64,000 nt of DNA, taken from the NCBI GenBank assembly GCA_008360975.2, contig CM039182.1:101463443-101527442 (forward strand), written 5' to 3'. This DNA comes from Lichenostomus cassidix. Taxonomy: Eukaryota; Chordata; Aves; Passeriformes; Meliphagidae. Numbering within the stretch: position 1 is the first letter of the stretch; the number at the start of each line of letters is the position of its first letter. The notes beneath the pieces are model-generated. The model saw only the letters and a program-made list of their open reading frames with translations. It was not told where the DNA came from and did not search any database. The position numbers were made by a program, and so were the translations under genes. Positions 28,601 to 40,800 of this stretch are shown in pieces.

Positions 28601-29343
28601 TCATGCTTTATGAAATAAGCTAATGATACACTGTTTAGGAGTAGAAAGCTCCCCTGCAGATAGCCTGTCTCATATTTTTTTCCATCAGAGAGGCTGTTTT
28701 GCCTGCCTGAAGCATCCAGAGCTGTCCAGCCTCCTGCCAGGGACCACCAGCATGAGGACTCTGCCTGCAGTGGCAGCAGGAGGGTCTGTGAGACCCTGAA
28801 CCTAGGGGTGCTGATTTGCTTTGGGAAAGGTGTGGGAAATAAAAAAAAATTGTCATTAAAGAATAGGTGGGATCTGCTTTGTGACAACTGGTCGCATTGA
28901 TTTCAATTAGCACTTTGAAGTGGGTGTTAGCAGGAAAGGAGTTAGAGGTTTTGACTTGCAGTTTCACAGTGCCATCCTGTGGCTGCTTTAAATGCTGCAG
29001 AATAAAATCAGGAAAACTTGGAGCTTACTGAAGCTTTCGCCATGTAGTGAGGTTTTTGCAGATCTTAATAGTGAAACTACATTAAATTGATTAACAGTAG
29101 TTTATATTTCTTGGTTTAAGTAATTATGTTTTCTTACAAGCATTTCCTCTTTATTATGTTTTAAGTACTTCTCTACTTATAAAATATTTTTGTATTAGTA
29201 CTAAAGTATTCTTTTATTAGTACTAAAATTTTGATTAAGAATCCAATTAAATATCCTGTGAGAACACAATGCACCAAGGCACAGCCTCATCACAAATAAC
29301 TTAGCAGTGTCTGAAAATTGAACCTGTGCAAAAGCTTCAATCC
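25633..29343. other. Intergenic DNA, no gene seen
   Basis: This stretch contains a 13 bp tandem repeat near 26.5 kb and a 153-codon minus-strand open frame at 26883-27344 with no recognisable domain, which I do not accept as a gene. The rest is AT-rich with A/T homopolymer runs near 27.78, 27.83 and 28.0 kb. Confidence 0.55.
26491..26529. repeat. 13 bp tandem repeat, three copies
   Basis: Two perfect copies of ATTGTGAGATTCC (26491-26503 and 26504-26516) are followed by a third copy with two changes (26517-26529). It is a short local duplication with no evident role. Confidence 0.85.
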
Positions 29344-29424
29344 TTAAAATAAGATTGCCCCATAAACTTTGTCCTTTTGCCCACATTGATTCATTTACAA
29401 ATTAATAGGGTACCTGATTTCCCC
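29344..29424. repeat. Copy 1 of an unclassified ~80 bp dispersed repeat
   Basis: This segment aligns with 31270-31349 over its whole length with one single-base gap and about 80% identity. It includes a 32-base exact match (29350-29381 against 31276-31307), and both copies end GATTTCCCC. Copy 1 lies directly before a CR1 fragment. It could be an old local duplication or two relics of an unrecognised repeat family. Confidence 0.8.
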
Positions 29425-29440
29425 ATGAAGCAAAAGATAG

Positions 29441-29952
29441 ACGTGTTCACTTCTGGGCCCTCACTACAAGAAAGACATTGAGCCTCTGGAGGGAGTCCAG
29501 AGAAAGAAGGGCAAGGGAGCTTGTAAAGGGCATGGAGCACAAGTCCTGTGAGGAGCAGCTGAGGGAGCTAGGGTTGTTTAGCCCGGAAGAAGAGGAGGCT
29601 CTGGGGAACCTTATCACTCTCTACACCTACATGAAAGCAGGTTGTAGTGATGTGAGGATCAGTCTTATTTCCCAGGTAACAAGTGACAGGACAAGAGCAA
29701 ATGGGCTCAAGTTGTGCCAAGGGAGGTATAGTTATCAGGATTATTTTTTCCATGGAAAGAGTTGTAAAGCATTGGAACAGACTGCCCAGGGAAGTGGTGG
29801 AGTCACCATCCCTGAAAGTTTTCAAAAAACATGTGGATATAGCACTTGAGACATGGTTCAATGGTGAACATCGTTCTAGGTTGATGATTGGACTTAATGA
29901 ACTTAAAGGTCTTTTCCAACCTTTACAATTACATGATTCTATGATTCTATGG
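29441..29952 (+). mobile_element. CR1 LINE 3'-end fragment, ~510 bp
   Basis: The sequence matches the end of CR1 ORF2 plus its 3' UTR: the segment reading CCCTCACTACAAGAAAGAC, the GGAGCAGCTGAGGGAGCTAG block, then CTGCCCAGGGAAGTGGTGG and the final GGACTTAATGAACTTAAAGG. It ends in two ATTCTATG octamers (about 29934-29950), the hallmark CR1 tail. Stops and frameshifts make it non-functional. The 5' truncation is typical of CR1 insertions. Confidence 0.95.
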
Positions 29953-31269
29953 GAAAAAAACCCTAATTGAGAAGTTCTCAGCCTACATGCTAGTCAGCTT
30001 CTTTGGGATTTAAAGTTTGGGGTTTTTTCCGGCAGGGTCTTGCATTTGTGGCTTCATTGCCATGCCGATTAATTAAATATTGTATGTCGTTTGTGTCATC
30101 AGCTTACAGAGATCACAGAGTACTTTGGAAACATTAGAATAGAAAGTATTCCCCCAAAATCATCGTGTAATCTATATATGCTGATATATATATATAACTT
30201 TTGTCTATTTTACACTTGGCTTGTATTCAGTCATTCTTTGTCAGAACAACTTCCAATCTGCTGTAGTACTTGATATTTTATCAAAAATCCTACAGCAGTA
30301 ATAGCTATTTCTTCATGTTCCTTTATATCACAAAAGAATCTAAGGGGAAAAAAAGAAAAAACAAAAGTTTGCTTGGTTTTATTGTGCATGAGATATCAGT
30401 CAGTGGTTTTTTTCCTTGCTTTTTCACATGAGGAAAGGGAAAATAAGAAAAGAGAGAGAAAATGAGGGCTTTGTGGGCAGCTCATGATGAGATATACAAA
30501 CATTATCTTCAGGCTGATGGAGCCTCATACCAGAGATTTGTGCATTCCTGGGAGTACCTGTGGCAGGGTCACCTTGGGCTGCAGAGCAGTGGAAGGGAAA
30601 GGGGAAAAAGAAGAATATTTTTGCAGATGGGGAAGAATTTTAATTACCTCTCGCAGGACAGTACCTTTGCCAGCTCCCTGCAAGCCACCAGAAATGTACA
30701 GGGAGGAATCCAGGAATAGTAAATCCAGCAGTGCAGTGTCACTGAAAATCATAATACTAAAGTTTGATAATGTTTTCATTTGTTTAAACACAAGCATTTC
30801 TTGATTGAAGTCAAAGACAGCTAGAGAGCTCAGCTCCTAATCTCTCAGCTCATCAAACTGATTGGTTTTGTGTCTTGTTCTCCAAAACAAACCTCTAATT
30901 AGCAATGGAATTTACACAGAAACAGTCACCTTAGTAAATACAGCCTGACGATCCATCCATCATGTGTACAATATTTAGGCAGACACAGAGACACTCTTCA
31001 CTATGCGATTCAGATTCTAAACATTTGGAATACCTAATAAATTTTTAATTATAATTCTTTTTAAAGTGGAGCTGATACCTCACTGGATATTAAAAACTCT
31101 TAGACTACTTCTTCACCGATGAGCATTTGTTTACACAGCATAAAAGAGACAGCAAACACTACTGCCAGCCTCGCAGCATTTAATATAGGCTTTGCTCTGT
31201 GGATAGCTATATAGGTATAAAGGGAATCTGAAAATAAGTTCCACTCACTGCAATTTCACTTGACAGGAA
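29953..31269. other. Intergenic DNA, no gene seen
   Basis: No supported gene. A 90-codon minus-strand frame (30525-30797) contains a short P-loop-like peptide that is discussed as a lead, not called as a gene. Confidence 0.5.
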
Positions 31270-31349
31270 TTAACCTAAGATTGCCCCATAAACTTTGTCC
31301 TTTTGCCATTTTTATTTATTTACGAATGATTATGGCATCTGATTTCCCC
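31270..31349. repeat. Copy 2 of the ~80 bp dispersed repeat
   Basis: This is the partner of 29344-29424 in the same orientation, 1.93 kb away. Its core from 31276 to 31307 is identical to copy 1. The second half has drifted, with one single-base gap. Confidence 0.8.
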
Positions 31350-34123
31350 TATTTTCCAAGTCAGGATATTCTTTCAACACAACTTAAAGACTGATTCCAT
31401 AACTAGCTCTAGTTAGTTAAATGTAAGAGTATTTAACTCAAAAATCATACACTTCAAATAATGCATAATTTATTTTACAGATAAAATGTGTTAATTCTGT
31501 TTCCATTCTATATATTAATGGTAATGTTTGAATAGTAGAGGATCTCTCTAAATAGCACTAAAAAAGTGAAACACAGAGATTTCCATATCACAATTTCCCA
31601 ATTTTATCCACTTGTGAAAATTCAGTTGAAACACATGTGAGGCTGCCCATAAGGTTGCAGCAAGGCACAGTCACCTGCTTTTATAGACAGGAAAAGTCAG
31701 TGCTGGTTTTAAAATAATGCTCTCTGAACTGCACATTAGGACACTCCTACTGTTCCTCAAATTAGGAGCCTGACATAAGTTTTTTAATTATTATTTTTTA
31801 AATGGCTTCTGGTTTTAGTCTTAGGCAGGGCTAATTTCTTGTAAATTGGAAGTGATAAATTATTCAGTTTGCTAATAATGGCTTTCCAGATAGGTGTAAA
31901 GCACTTTCTTGCAATAGCAGGAATGGCAGTTAAGGTTAAAAAATAGCTCACATTATGCTCACATTTCCTCCCACATTAATAAAGTTAAATTGCCTCTTGA
32001 ATTGGATTCTATGGCAAATTTCTATAACAGAAGCTTAAAGCTGACATCAAATTAATGTTTAAGTGTATAAATAAATTACTTAATTTTAAAAGTTGCAGAA
32101 GACAACTGGAGATGTTCGTTGTTCCACAGCTTGGACTAAGGTCACATATTTAAGCTCTTGGCTTTCATCTAGTGCCTTCTTGAGGTTTTGTTTCTAGCAT
32201 TATCTCTATATAATCTACAAAAAAAGGCAATGACTCCTTGCTAATCTCACACCAAGATCTTTTAACACAGATTTTTTGCATAGGCAGGTGTATTCTCGCA
32301 TAGGCAGGAAAATCTCACCATTTGCTGGTAAAAGATCAACCACCAGAACAACACTGGTGTTCTACAGATCTTTTCCCAGCTGCATACCCGACTACACTTG
32401 AAAAGAAATGCAAATTTGCACAAGAAAAGATCAGAGGGTATGATTAACTTATTAACTCCTATTTAATAATTTTTGCAAAATAATAAAGAAGCAAAAATTA
32501 TCCACAAACTCCAACCAAACCACAAATTAATTGTGGTTTAAAAGTATGAGCTAAATTACTTTATAAACTCTCTATACACTCAGAGCTATCTGAGATGTTA
32601 GGAGCATAAATTAAATGCCATTTAGCTTGCACATCTCTGAAGGCCAGCTCATATTCTCACTGCTTCCTAATACAAATTTGGAGGTGATGGGTTTGGATCC
32701 TTCAAGTCCCACAAGTCCTTCCCACAAGATCAGTTTGGAGATGAACAGTAGGATTTTTCATGCTGTTAACATTTGCTCTTCATGTTATAGAGGTCTCTCA
32801 TAAACTGAATTATAGTCATTTCTTAGCCTGCATGGGCTACTGGGGCCTTAAAGGTCTTTCAAAATTTAATCAAAATGTAAGGAAAAGTTTCATGCCCTGA
32901 GAAGGAAGAGCCTTCTGGAAGGGTTGTTGCTGGTTACTTGTAGTGACAGTATTGGATTCCCTATTATATTTTCTATTCCAGTCTTTCAACAACAAAAAAA
33001 AATAATGTGAATTTACTGTGATCTTTTTGGGAGGATTGCATTTGCCATAATACAGTATACTATCAAATCAGTCCTGTTGGATAATAATTACAATTTCCAA
33101 CATGTGACCTGTTCACAGAAAATATGCTGAGTCTTGCCTTCAACATCATTGATGCCAATGAGTCTGTTCTAGCAGGAAAACAGCAGAAACCAATCAACAG
33201 AAAACCATGATCACTTATTTTGCAATGTGGAATCAATGCAGCTCCATTAATTATTTCCAAACCATGCCACCCTTTGTAGGCACAGCTTTGGGCTACCCAG
33301 TATCTCTTGCTGCCTGCATGTCCTCCTTTGGTAGCTTGAAAGAGACCAGAGTTACAAGCAGTATCTCTATAGTCAGGTGCCTGGGCACAATACAGGCATG
33401 TGATGTACTGACCACAAAATAATGGGAATTATGGTTCTGAGAGAAGTATGAATTTACACAGTTTTCTGTTTTGTTCTGCTCCTCCTTTTTAGCATTCAAA
33501 CTATCCAGGAGCTCTTGCTTCTCTCCAAAGCCTGCCCTCCTCTCTGGTGAGCACTTCAGTCCAGGTAGTTCCTGAGGTCAGTGAAGCTTGTAGCATGAAG
33601 CAGGCACTTGAGGGACCTTGCATTGGGGGCAGCTGACATGGTGTATTTTCTGGCCAGGCAGGGGACATTCAGTCTGCTTCCACTGGCCTGTGACAGCTTT
33701 GTGCAGGCTCCTGGAGCAGCTGTTTCCCAGACTCCTCTGAAACAACAGTTTTTCTTGAATCCTCGTGGAAGCCTTTGTCATCTCAGAGCCAAATAGCATG
33801 GATTTCAAATCGCTTTCAGGAATGAAAAGGGCAAAGACCTTTGCTGCTGAAACAGAGCGTCAGGCTACTAGCTGAGGGATACCACGAGGAATCTGGGAGA
33901 TGTCCTGGGCTACATCTCTTCACTTGGGTTGCACTTCCAGTCTATCAAGCTGCTGAGGTAGTGTCTCTGCTGAGAGGAAGTTGTGGGCAGGGTGTGCTGT
34001 GAAGAGGTTTTTGCTTTGAATTTATTCCCTTCTTTAGTCTGTCACAGCTCAGATTTATTAACCTCTGGACAGACTTCTTTGCGGGAGGGAGAAAAATACT
34101 TGAAGGGTTCTGGGGAACAGCTG

Positions 34124-34168
34124 AAGAGTTATCTAAGCCAGCTTTTATCTAAGAGTTATCTAAGCCAG
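34124..34168. repeat. 27 bp-period direct repeat
   Basis: The 18-base sequence AAGAGTTATCTAAGCCAG occurs at 34124-34141 and again at 34151-34168, with nine bases between. That makes one full and one partial 27 bp unit. Confidence 0.85.
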
Positions 34169-36733
34169 TAGTGACTGAATGTTTATATTAGTGGCAGACA
34201 GGCAGTTTATTGTATTGTTTTTACCTCTGATTACAAGTGATAATCATTTCCAGAATGCTTTTTCAGAACACTCGGGTGGTGCTTGCGAGATAATGAGGCA
34301 TAGAGGCAGAATGGATTACAAGTGTGTGCAAAAAGCCAAACAAAAACAAGCTAAAAATTAGAAACCCTTTGTTGTAAGTATAGCCACAGTTAAAAATCTT
34401 ATTTAGCCATTTGATGTAGTTCTGGGTATGTTTATTAACTGGTTATAACAGTATACCTCCTTCTGGAAACTATTCCAAATTCCCAACCCCAATTCCAGCA
34501 GCTATTGCATCAGTGGCGTTCCCAGTGTAGAAATGCCTCTAAACACATTGGTAGTGGTATGGATGGCAAGGTGGGAGGGTGGGATATGCAAGTTATTAAA
34601 TGCTATGGCTGAGGAAAAGCACAGCCCCGCTGACAGCTATGAGTGCCCCCGGTGCCCTTGGGGTCAGGAGGTGACCTCGTGCTCCTGAGGGGCCTGAAGG
34701 GAACCTGCCACTAACACAATAGCTCTGCCTTTAGCACAGCAGCACGGACAAAAGCTGAAAAAACATATTTGGTGCTCTCTTGGAGTTTACTTAGGTGCAG
34801 GATAGCAGAGTGGTTCTATTCAGACTTTGTATTTGGGTTTTCTCTGTTTTGAGCTCTCCCAAACCTCTGCTTTTGCCAACGGCAATGTTTTTGTCCATAG
34901 GTTGTTATCTATGGATGGCTGGATTAACATATTCACTTTGTGCTACATCATCCTAAATATTAGGATTTTCTATTCTTTTGCAACTGAAACACTCAGTCCC
35001 TAAGACAATTCTAATTAAAGAAAATAGGTGAGAGGGGAAAAAAGATTTTAAGAAATTCTTTATAACCACATATCTGAATATTTTTCTGGTTATTTACAGA
35101 TTTTGTGTTACATTTCAATTTTTTTTGCTTGTTTTATTTTGTAGTACATTTTAATAAGCAAGACCAGTAAGTGTGAGGCATTCAGATGCTACTTTTCCTA
35201 AAGTTTGTGCAGTCTCTGTCTTTCTTTCTGGTGAGGCTGGAGCACTAGCAATTTAATTTTTTACAATGTAGAAGTCTCCTGTACTGTTTGAATTTGTAGT
35301 TCTACTAGCTATATGCATTTATGATATGCATATAGAGTCTCAGTTTATGCAGATGGTTTTTGGGGAATGTATAAACACACACAAAAGTGCTCTGAAACAC
35401 TTTCATTCTTGTGCACATTCCTCCACTCATTCATGGTCTTACCTGTACCATGGCACTCCATTTTCTCATTGGATTGGTTTGTCTATGACTAAGAAATTTC
35501 TAATCTTCAGCTTGTAATACCTGATGCACTCACTCAGTGTAAATGTGAAGTTACACTTGCTTAAGAAGCTGAGATTCTCGTCTATCTTCATAGTCATTCA
35601 ACGCTCATTAGAAATCTATGTTAGGAAATATTAATGGTGCTGTACCTTGAAATGAGAATCATTCTGATTGTCTGGTACTTTGTAATACCAGCAATGCACT
35701 GGGGAAAAAGGAGCAATAGAAAACACAGTAAATCCTCTTCTCCAAGAATGTACATACTGAAATGAAATTTGAGAAGAATCTGTTTTCTTAGGAAATTATT
35801 ATACTGGACAGTGAACAATAATGATGTCTTCCTACAAACTAATTCAATGGGGGGTTTTTAGTTACAAGGTGTATACAGATGTTTAGTTAAACTATAATAA
35901 TCAAGTCAGATGATGAAGTCCAGAGAGGGATCTCAATTTACATTTTCTAGCCCTTGTGGAATATTCTGATGAGGATAAATACATGTAATAATAAACTGGC
36001 AGTTATCATTGCATGGCTGTGAGATAGTACTCTTCAGCTTGCTATTACTTGAAGAAATGGTTAAACTGATCATAAAGCTGTAAACTGGCAGATTTTATGT
36101 TGCACAGATGCTCCCTCGTTCCCTTTCCTTTGTACTTGGCTCCCAACTGGTACTTATGATCCTGCACAGAGGATTCCTTAACCTGACCTCTACGATTTTA
36201 GAACAAACGATACTTTGGCTCTTGAAATTTGTTGACTTTTCTCTCCACAGATGTTTTGCTTTGCTCTTCCTTGCCTGTCCTGAAATTTAAGAAGTTCCTG
36301 GTGTGAGCAAAGAATGGATCTGTTGGAAGGGACATATGTGGAGTGTTATTTATTTGCAGTCTTGAAGGCTTTTGATAAGGTTTTATGGCAGAAATTTTTC
36401 ATTTTATATCTCCTTGACCCATAGATGTTTTTTCTTTGTCTATGTTTTGAATATAAACATTGCTATGCTTTCTCAAGTATAACTCATAACTCTAAGTTAC
36501 ATGATAAGAAATAACTTTTATATAAAATATGTAACTCACTGTAATTTTCCTGAGTTTGCTGATTTCCTTATCAATCAAAAAATCCCCAGCCAACCAAGGT
36601 GAAGTCCAAACTCTGCAAAGAGCTGCCCACAATTTGAAGAATGGACTTGCAGTCTATCTCTGCTCATGCAACTCGTACATATTATTGTAGCACAAAATAC
36701 ACAGCGAATAAACAGCATTTTAAAAATAAGCTT

Positions 36734-36762
36734 GAATTCTTTTCTTTAAAAAGAAAGAATTC
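36734..36762. repeat. Imperfect inverted repeat (hairpin) with EcoRI-type ends
   Basis: GAATTCTTTTCTTT is followed by AA and then AAAGAAAGAATTC. The arms pair over 13 bases with a single bulged T. There is no link to a gene, and it may be chance in A/T-rich DNA. Confidence 0.6.
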
Positions 36763-37651
36763 GCATTTGAGAAGATGGTCTCTTTTGTCTAAAATTCCCC
36801 TACCTTAACCAATTTTTGGCACAGAGTTATTTTCCCAGGAAAGTGTTCCCTGCTGCAACTTACTTGAAATACTCATTAAGAAGTATTGTAGATATGAGCT
36901 CTGTGACCTGACAAACCTTAAGGAAGTAAGGCCTAATGGAGATGAACTTTCCTGAAGTACTGAATAAATGTGTCTATCTTGAGGAATCTCTACAATCTTT
37001 CTGCTACGTTTTATGCTAGTTTAATGAGGTAGCTGATTATTAAAAAGCTGCAAAGATTTCCCACGGGACAAAAAGTAATCAACCTCACAGTTTAGCAACT
37101 GAGAACTCATTTAATTTACAAACACGGCTGATTTGTTGTGTGTTTGAGGGAGAGGGGTTGGAAAATTATCAGCACGGGAATGAAATTTCAAAGTTGCAGA
37201 TGACAAATTTACAAGGAAAACCTTAACAGATTCTGTTTATTTATTTATTTTATTAACATGTGAAAATATCAGCCGTATAGAAAAGCTGTGTAAAGTTGAA
37301 TTAGCAGTGCTTTCTCCCTCCCCGCACTTTTACCTTGTTATTTCACATACTCACCTTTCCCTTCCTCCTCTCCCTGCAAAACCCCCCAGAGTTCCATAGC
37401 TACAGCTTTCCAGCACATTTTAGGCGCGGGGCTCGGGCTAGCCCACCCCGCGCATCACCCGCAAGGGGCGGTCGGGACCGCGGGTGCTCCGGGGGAGGTT
37501 TTGCGGCGCTGAACACGTGCGGTGCGGAGCGCGGGGTCCCTGAGCGGGGCAGCGTGTGGGGAGAGGCTGTGTGTGGGTGTGAGTGAGTGTGAGGAGGGAT
37601 GGGGGTGTGTGTGTGTGTGAAGGGGATGTGTGAGCGAGCCCCCGGTGGAGC

Positions 37652-37680
37652 GGGGCGGGGCGGGCCGGGGGCGGCGGGGG
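37652..37680 (+). promoter_or_regulatory. GC box and G-quadruplex-type run of the LAMA1 promoter
   Basis: A perfect Sp1/KLF-type GC box, GGGGCGGGGC (37652-37661), runs into further G3-G5 blocks. It gives at least five G tracts in 29 bases just upstream of the TATA box. Sp1/KLF binding is the expected role of such a site. Quadruplex folding is an inference. Confidence 0.75.
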
Positions 37681-37682
37681 AG

Positions 37683-37691
37683 CATATAAGG
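37683..37691 (+). promoter_or_regulatory. TATA box of LAMA1
   Basis: CATATAAGG lies 51 bases before the start codon, directly after the GC-rich run. Transcription would be expected to start about 25-30 bases downstream, near 37712-37718, giving a 5' UTR of only about 25-30 bases in exon 1. No upstream ATG lies in that leader. Confidence 0.75.
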
Positions 37692-37741
37692 CGGGCGGGC
37701 TCAGCAAGGCGGGCAGCGTCCTTCCAGCGGCGGCATCAGCC

Positions 37742-37826
37742 ATGGGCAGCGGCGGGCGGCGGCTGCTGGCACTGCTGGCGACGGCGGCTTCGCTGCTGTG
37801 GGTGCCGGGGCAGGGCCAGCCCCGAG
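37742..37826 (+). CDS. LAMA1: Laminin subunit alpha-1, exon 1 (signal peptide)
   Basis: This exon codes for residues 1-28 and the first base of codon 29. The ATG has a strong Kozak context (G at -3 and +4). The peptide has a short basic start (GGRR), a hydrophobic core LLALLATAASLLW and a GQGQPR tail, i.e. a secretory signal peptide with cleavage expected around residues 23-28. The donor reads CGAG|GTGAGC, a good phase-1 GT site. Identity comes from joining to exon 2, which starts with the conserved LN-domain sequence. Laminin alpha-1 is a chain of secreted basement-membrane heterotrimers such as laminin-111. Signal peptides vary among species, so the call rests on position, promoter, phase and exon 2. 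Confidence 0.9.
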
Positions 37827-40800
37827 GTGAGCGCGGAACGGGGTGCGGGGCTCTCGGGGTGCGGGGCTGAGCGGGGCAGGGCGATGCCTGACGGGTTGGT
37901 CTGCAGCCTCCCGCCGCGTCCCGGGGCAGCCTTTCGCCCCGCGGGGCTGAGGGAGCCTGGGCACACTGTCCCTGTCGCCGTCCCCGCCGGGCACCGCCGG
38001 TGAGGGGCCGTGCTGGGCTGCGGTGGGAGGCGGGCTGGGGTCCGGCAGTGCCGACCACACTCTTCCCGACGGCCTCCCCATCTCCTTTATCCCTGTTCTC
38101 CCCACCATCTCCACGTTTTGCAGCCGCCCTCCCCCACTTTCCCGGACTCCTTTCTCCTCCCTCGGCGGCGGGGGCCACTCCGCCCGGCCGCCTCCGGGGC
38201 CGCCCACTGCCTTTGTGGGATCCGGAGACGCTGTGGAGCGGCAGGAACCCGGGGGAGGGAGCGACCCCGCTCCGGGGTCAGGGGGAGGGCTGTGCCGGCC
38301 CGGGGAGCCCCTGGAGCAGCCTCTGTCCCGGCCGGAGATGGGGTCACAGACCCGGGGTCCCTCTCTGGGGAAGGGAGAGGAGCCAGCAGCCCCGAGGGAT
38401 GCCCCACGCTGTCGGTAATTTAAACCAGATCAAGCTCTGTTATAAGGAGCGAGAAGAGTCCTAAACCACTTTCCGGGCATGAGACAGATGTAGCGTGAAG
38501 AAGTAATGGAGATAACTTACGAAAGTTTTCTTTTTTATCCTTTTCTCCCGTGGGCCGGCCGGTGCGGTGTGGCCGGGCCACCGGAGCGCTCCGCGGAGAG
38601 TTCTTCCTCTGCGAATAACTTCATCACACGCATCCTCTTTGTTCTAAGTGCTGTAACTTGGGCTGTCCTGGCGAGACCCAGGGTGCTGAGCACATCGGCT
38701 CGCTCTTGCTGGGCTCACAGTAGCTGACTCTGACTCAACTCGCTGGGTTGTGATGGGAAGCGCTGGGCGACACCAGATGCTCTCACCTTTGGATTGAGTC
38801 AGCTCCTGCTGGGATCCACAGCAGAATTTCTGCCGATCCCTACTCCAGGCACATGAATCCCCAGCTGCATTAGGTCTCTGTTAAGAACAAAAACAAAAAA
38901 AAAAAACTTGAATGGAAAATGGTTGGAAGGCATATGTTGTGCAGATGCATGACTTGTTTTCTTTATGGTGAAGTATGGTGTTTGAGATGGATATAGTATG
39001 GGAGATTAGCATCTGGATGTTTACAGGCTGCAGTAAAAGAGAGTGTTTATTAATATAATTATGTGTACAAAATGTCCTCTAGGTAAAGAAGACAAAATCA
39101 AATCCAAGTAAATTTCAGAGTCTATATGTCTCAGCTTGTAAATAAACACACTTCATTTTGGTTATGAAAATTCAGTCGTAAAAAAATGTAAAAGCAAAAT
39201 TTCTATCACTTTGTCTGGCATTTCATTTGTTTTTATGGTACCATTTTACATACATCAAATAACCTTAATTCCATACTAATTCCTATTTGAATATGTATGA
39301 TAGCATGCAGTTTAAAAGGTAGGAATTTTCTTGAAGCTAGTCATATATGGGTGACAAGAGCCAATACCTTTTTTGTTTTTTCACTGACATTTTCAGTAAT
39401 CTCAGTGCAGTAATGGTGCAGCTTTTATACAGCAGCCTCTGCTGCCAGAAGCATCTGGATAAGATACTTGATTGAAGCTACCAATAAATTTGATTGCTTT
39501 TAAGCCACTCCTCCTGAGGATATTTAAGTTCATAGTTCTATTTTGCTAGTTGAAAGATCGGGTCAAGAGACCATTCTTCCTATTAGATTAAGCAGATAGA
39601 ATTTTTTTCTCAGCACGAGAGCACAGATCATCTGAGGAAGCTGTGAGTTTCAACCCCCCTGGTGGTGAGCTGCCTTGCAAAAACCGCAGTTCAAGATAAC
39701 TGATCCTAAAACAATGTAAAGAATGCGATGCAGATTAGAATAGCCATGTTGCTTTTACCGAAAGTAAACAACTGAAGCTCAGACTTGTAAGTCTATACGT
39801 AGAAGGTAAAAATCCGTTTTGAAGTGAAGCTGGAAAGATTTGTCAGAGTGGTTGTCAAGAGAAGTTTGGGGGAAAGGTGTCTTGGCATGGCCATGGTGTA
39901 CTGTGGTCAAACTCAGAGCATATCTTTTTTTTGTTCAGTTTTGGTTTTGTCCTGTCAGCAAATGAAGAAACTGGGGTGTAAGGCTGCAAGGGTCTGTCAG
40001 AAAGTGCTGAAGTCCAGTTTAAGAGAAAGAAAAAAGATACTGAAGTCACTGTACTGAACAACTTTGAAAGTTAATGATTGGTTCTTTCAGCCTAAAGATT
40101 AATATCTACATAGCTATAAAATTTAGTTGGTATTTTTATTGCAGGTGTTTTGTTAAAGTGTCCCCATCATAGTGAAAAGTTTGGTTGGTATTTTCAGTTG
40201 AATCTTTTGTATCCACTAATGGAGTAACTCTTCATGAAATGTATATCTGAGTGTCCAGATACAGAGGGATTATTTCACAACATCAGAAGCTAAAAGCTAT
40301 TTTGAAGGCTTGTTGTAGCAGCTTTGCTCTGCTGGAATGCATTCTTCATTATCCTGGAGTCAAGTGATACATGTCTTCAAACTAGAAAGGAAAATCTGTT
40401 AAAGATTTTGAACGCTATTGCCTGTATTTCGTAAATTTGACTCTGCCACTATTAGGTGTTTTTTCTACAATTAAATAAAAAAAGTCCTGCTACTGTAAAC
40501 CTGTGGTAGTGCTAACTTGGAAGGTTGTAGTTGTAGACTAAATATTTCCTCAGCTGCATTTCAGTTTGTTTTTGTCAGCTGGTGTGCTGAAGTAGCCTGC
40601 TCTGTTGTTCCTGCCTGAGGTTTTGGGTAAGTGCTGATGCTCAGGGAATTAAATGGTCCCAGGAAGGTGCTCTGTGTGGGCAGAGATGAGCACAGGTATT
40701 TCACATGCCTGTCATCTGTTGGGTTTCAGACCTCCCTTGCTTCAAGGGTCTGGTTTAGTAAGTATTCTTAGGCTATGACTAGTATACAAATTATGACATT

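Larger units (their letters stand above)
31350..37429. other. Intergenic DNA upstream of LAMA1, no gene seen
   Basis: AT-rich DNA with short unrecognised frames. It holds a 27 bp-period tandem repeat at 34.12 kb and an imperfect hairpin at 36.73 kb. Upstream enhancers of LAMA1 could lie here, but nothing in the sequence alone identifies one. Confidence 0.55.
37430..38420. promoter_or_regulatory. CpG-rich island over the LAMA1 promoter and exon 1
   Basis: G+C and CpG density rise sharply at about 37.43 kb and fall back by about 38.42 kb, unlike the AT-rich DNA on both sides. The island spans the GC box, TATA box, exon 1 and the first ~600 bases of intron 1. Several long open frames on both strands inside it reflect the shortage of stop codons at high G+C and are not called as genes. 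Confidence 0.85.

Noticed and set aside
37438..38178. 246-codon minus-strand frame opposite the LAMA1 promoter, with other long frames in the same island
   Set aside because: High G+C reduces stop codons. The peptides are Pro/Arg/Ala-rich with no domain, and overlapping frames exist on both strands.
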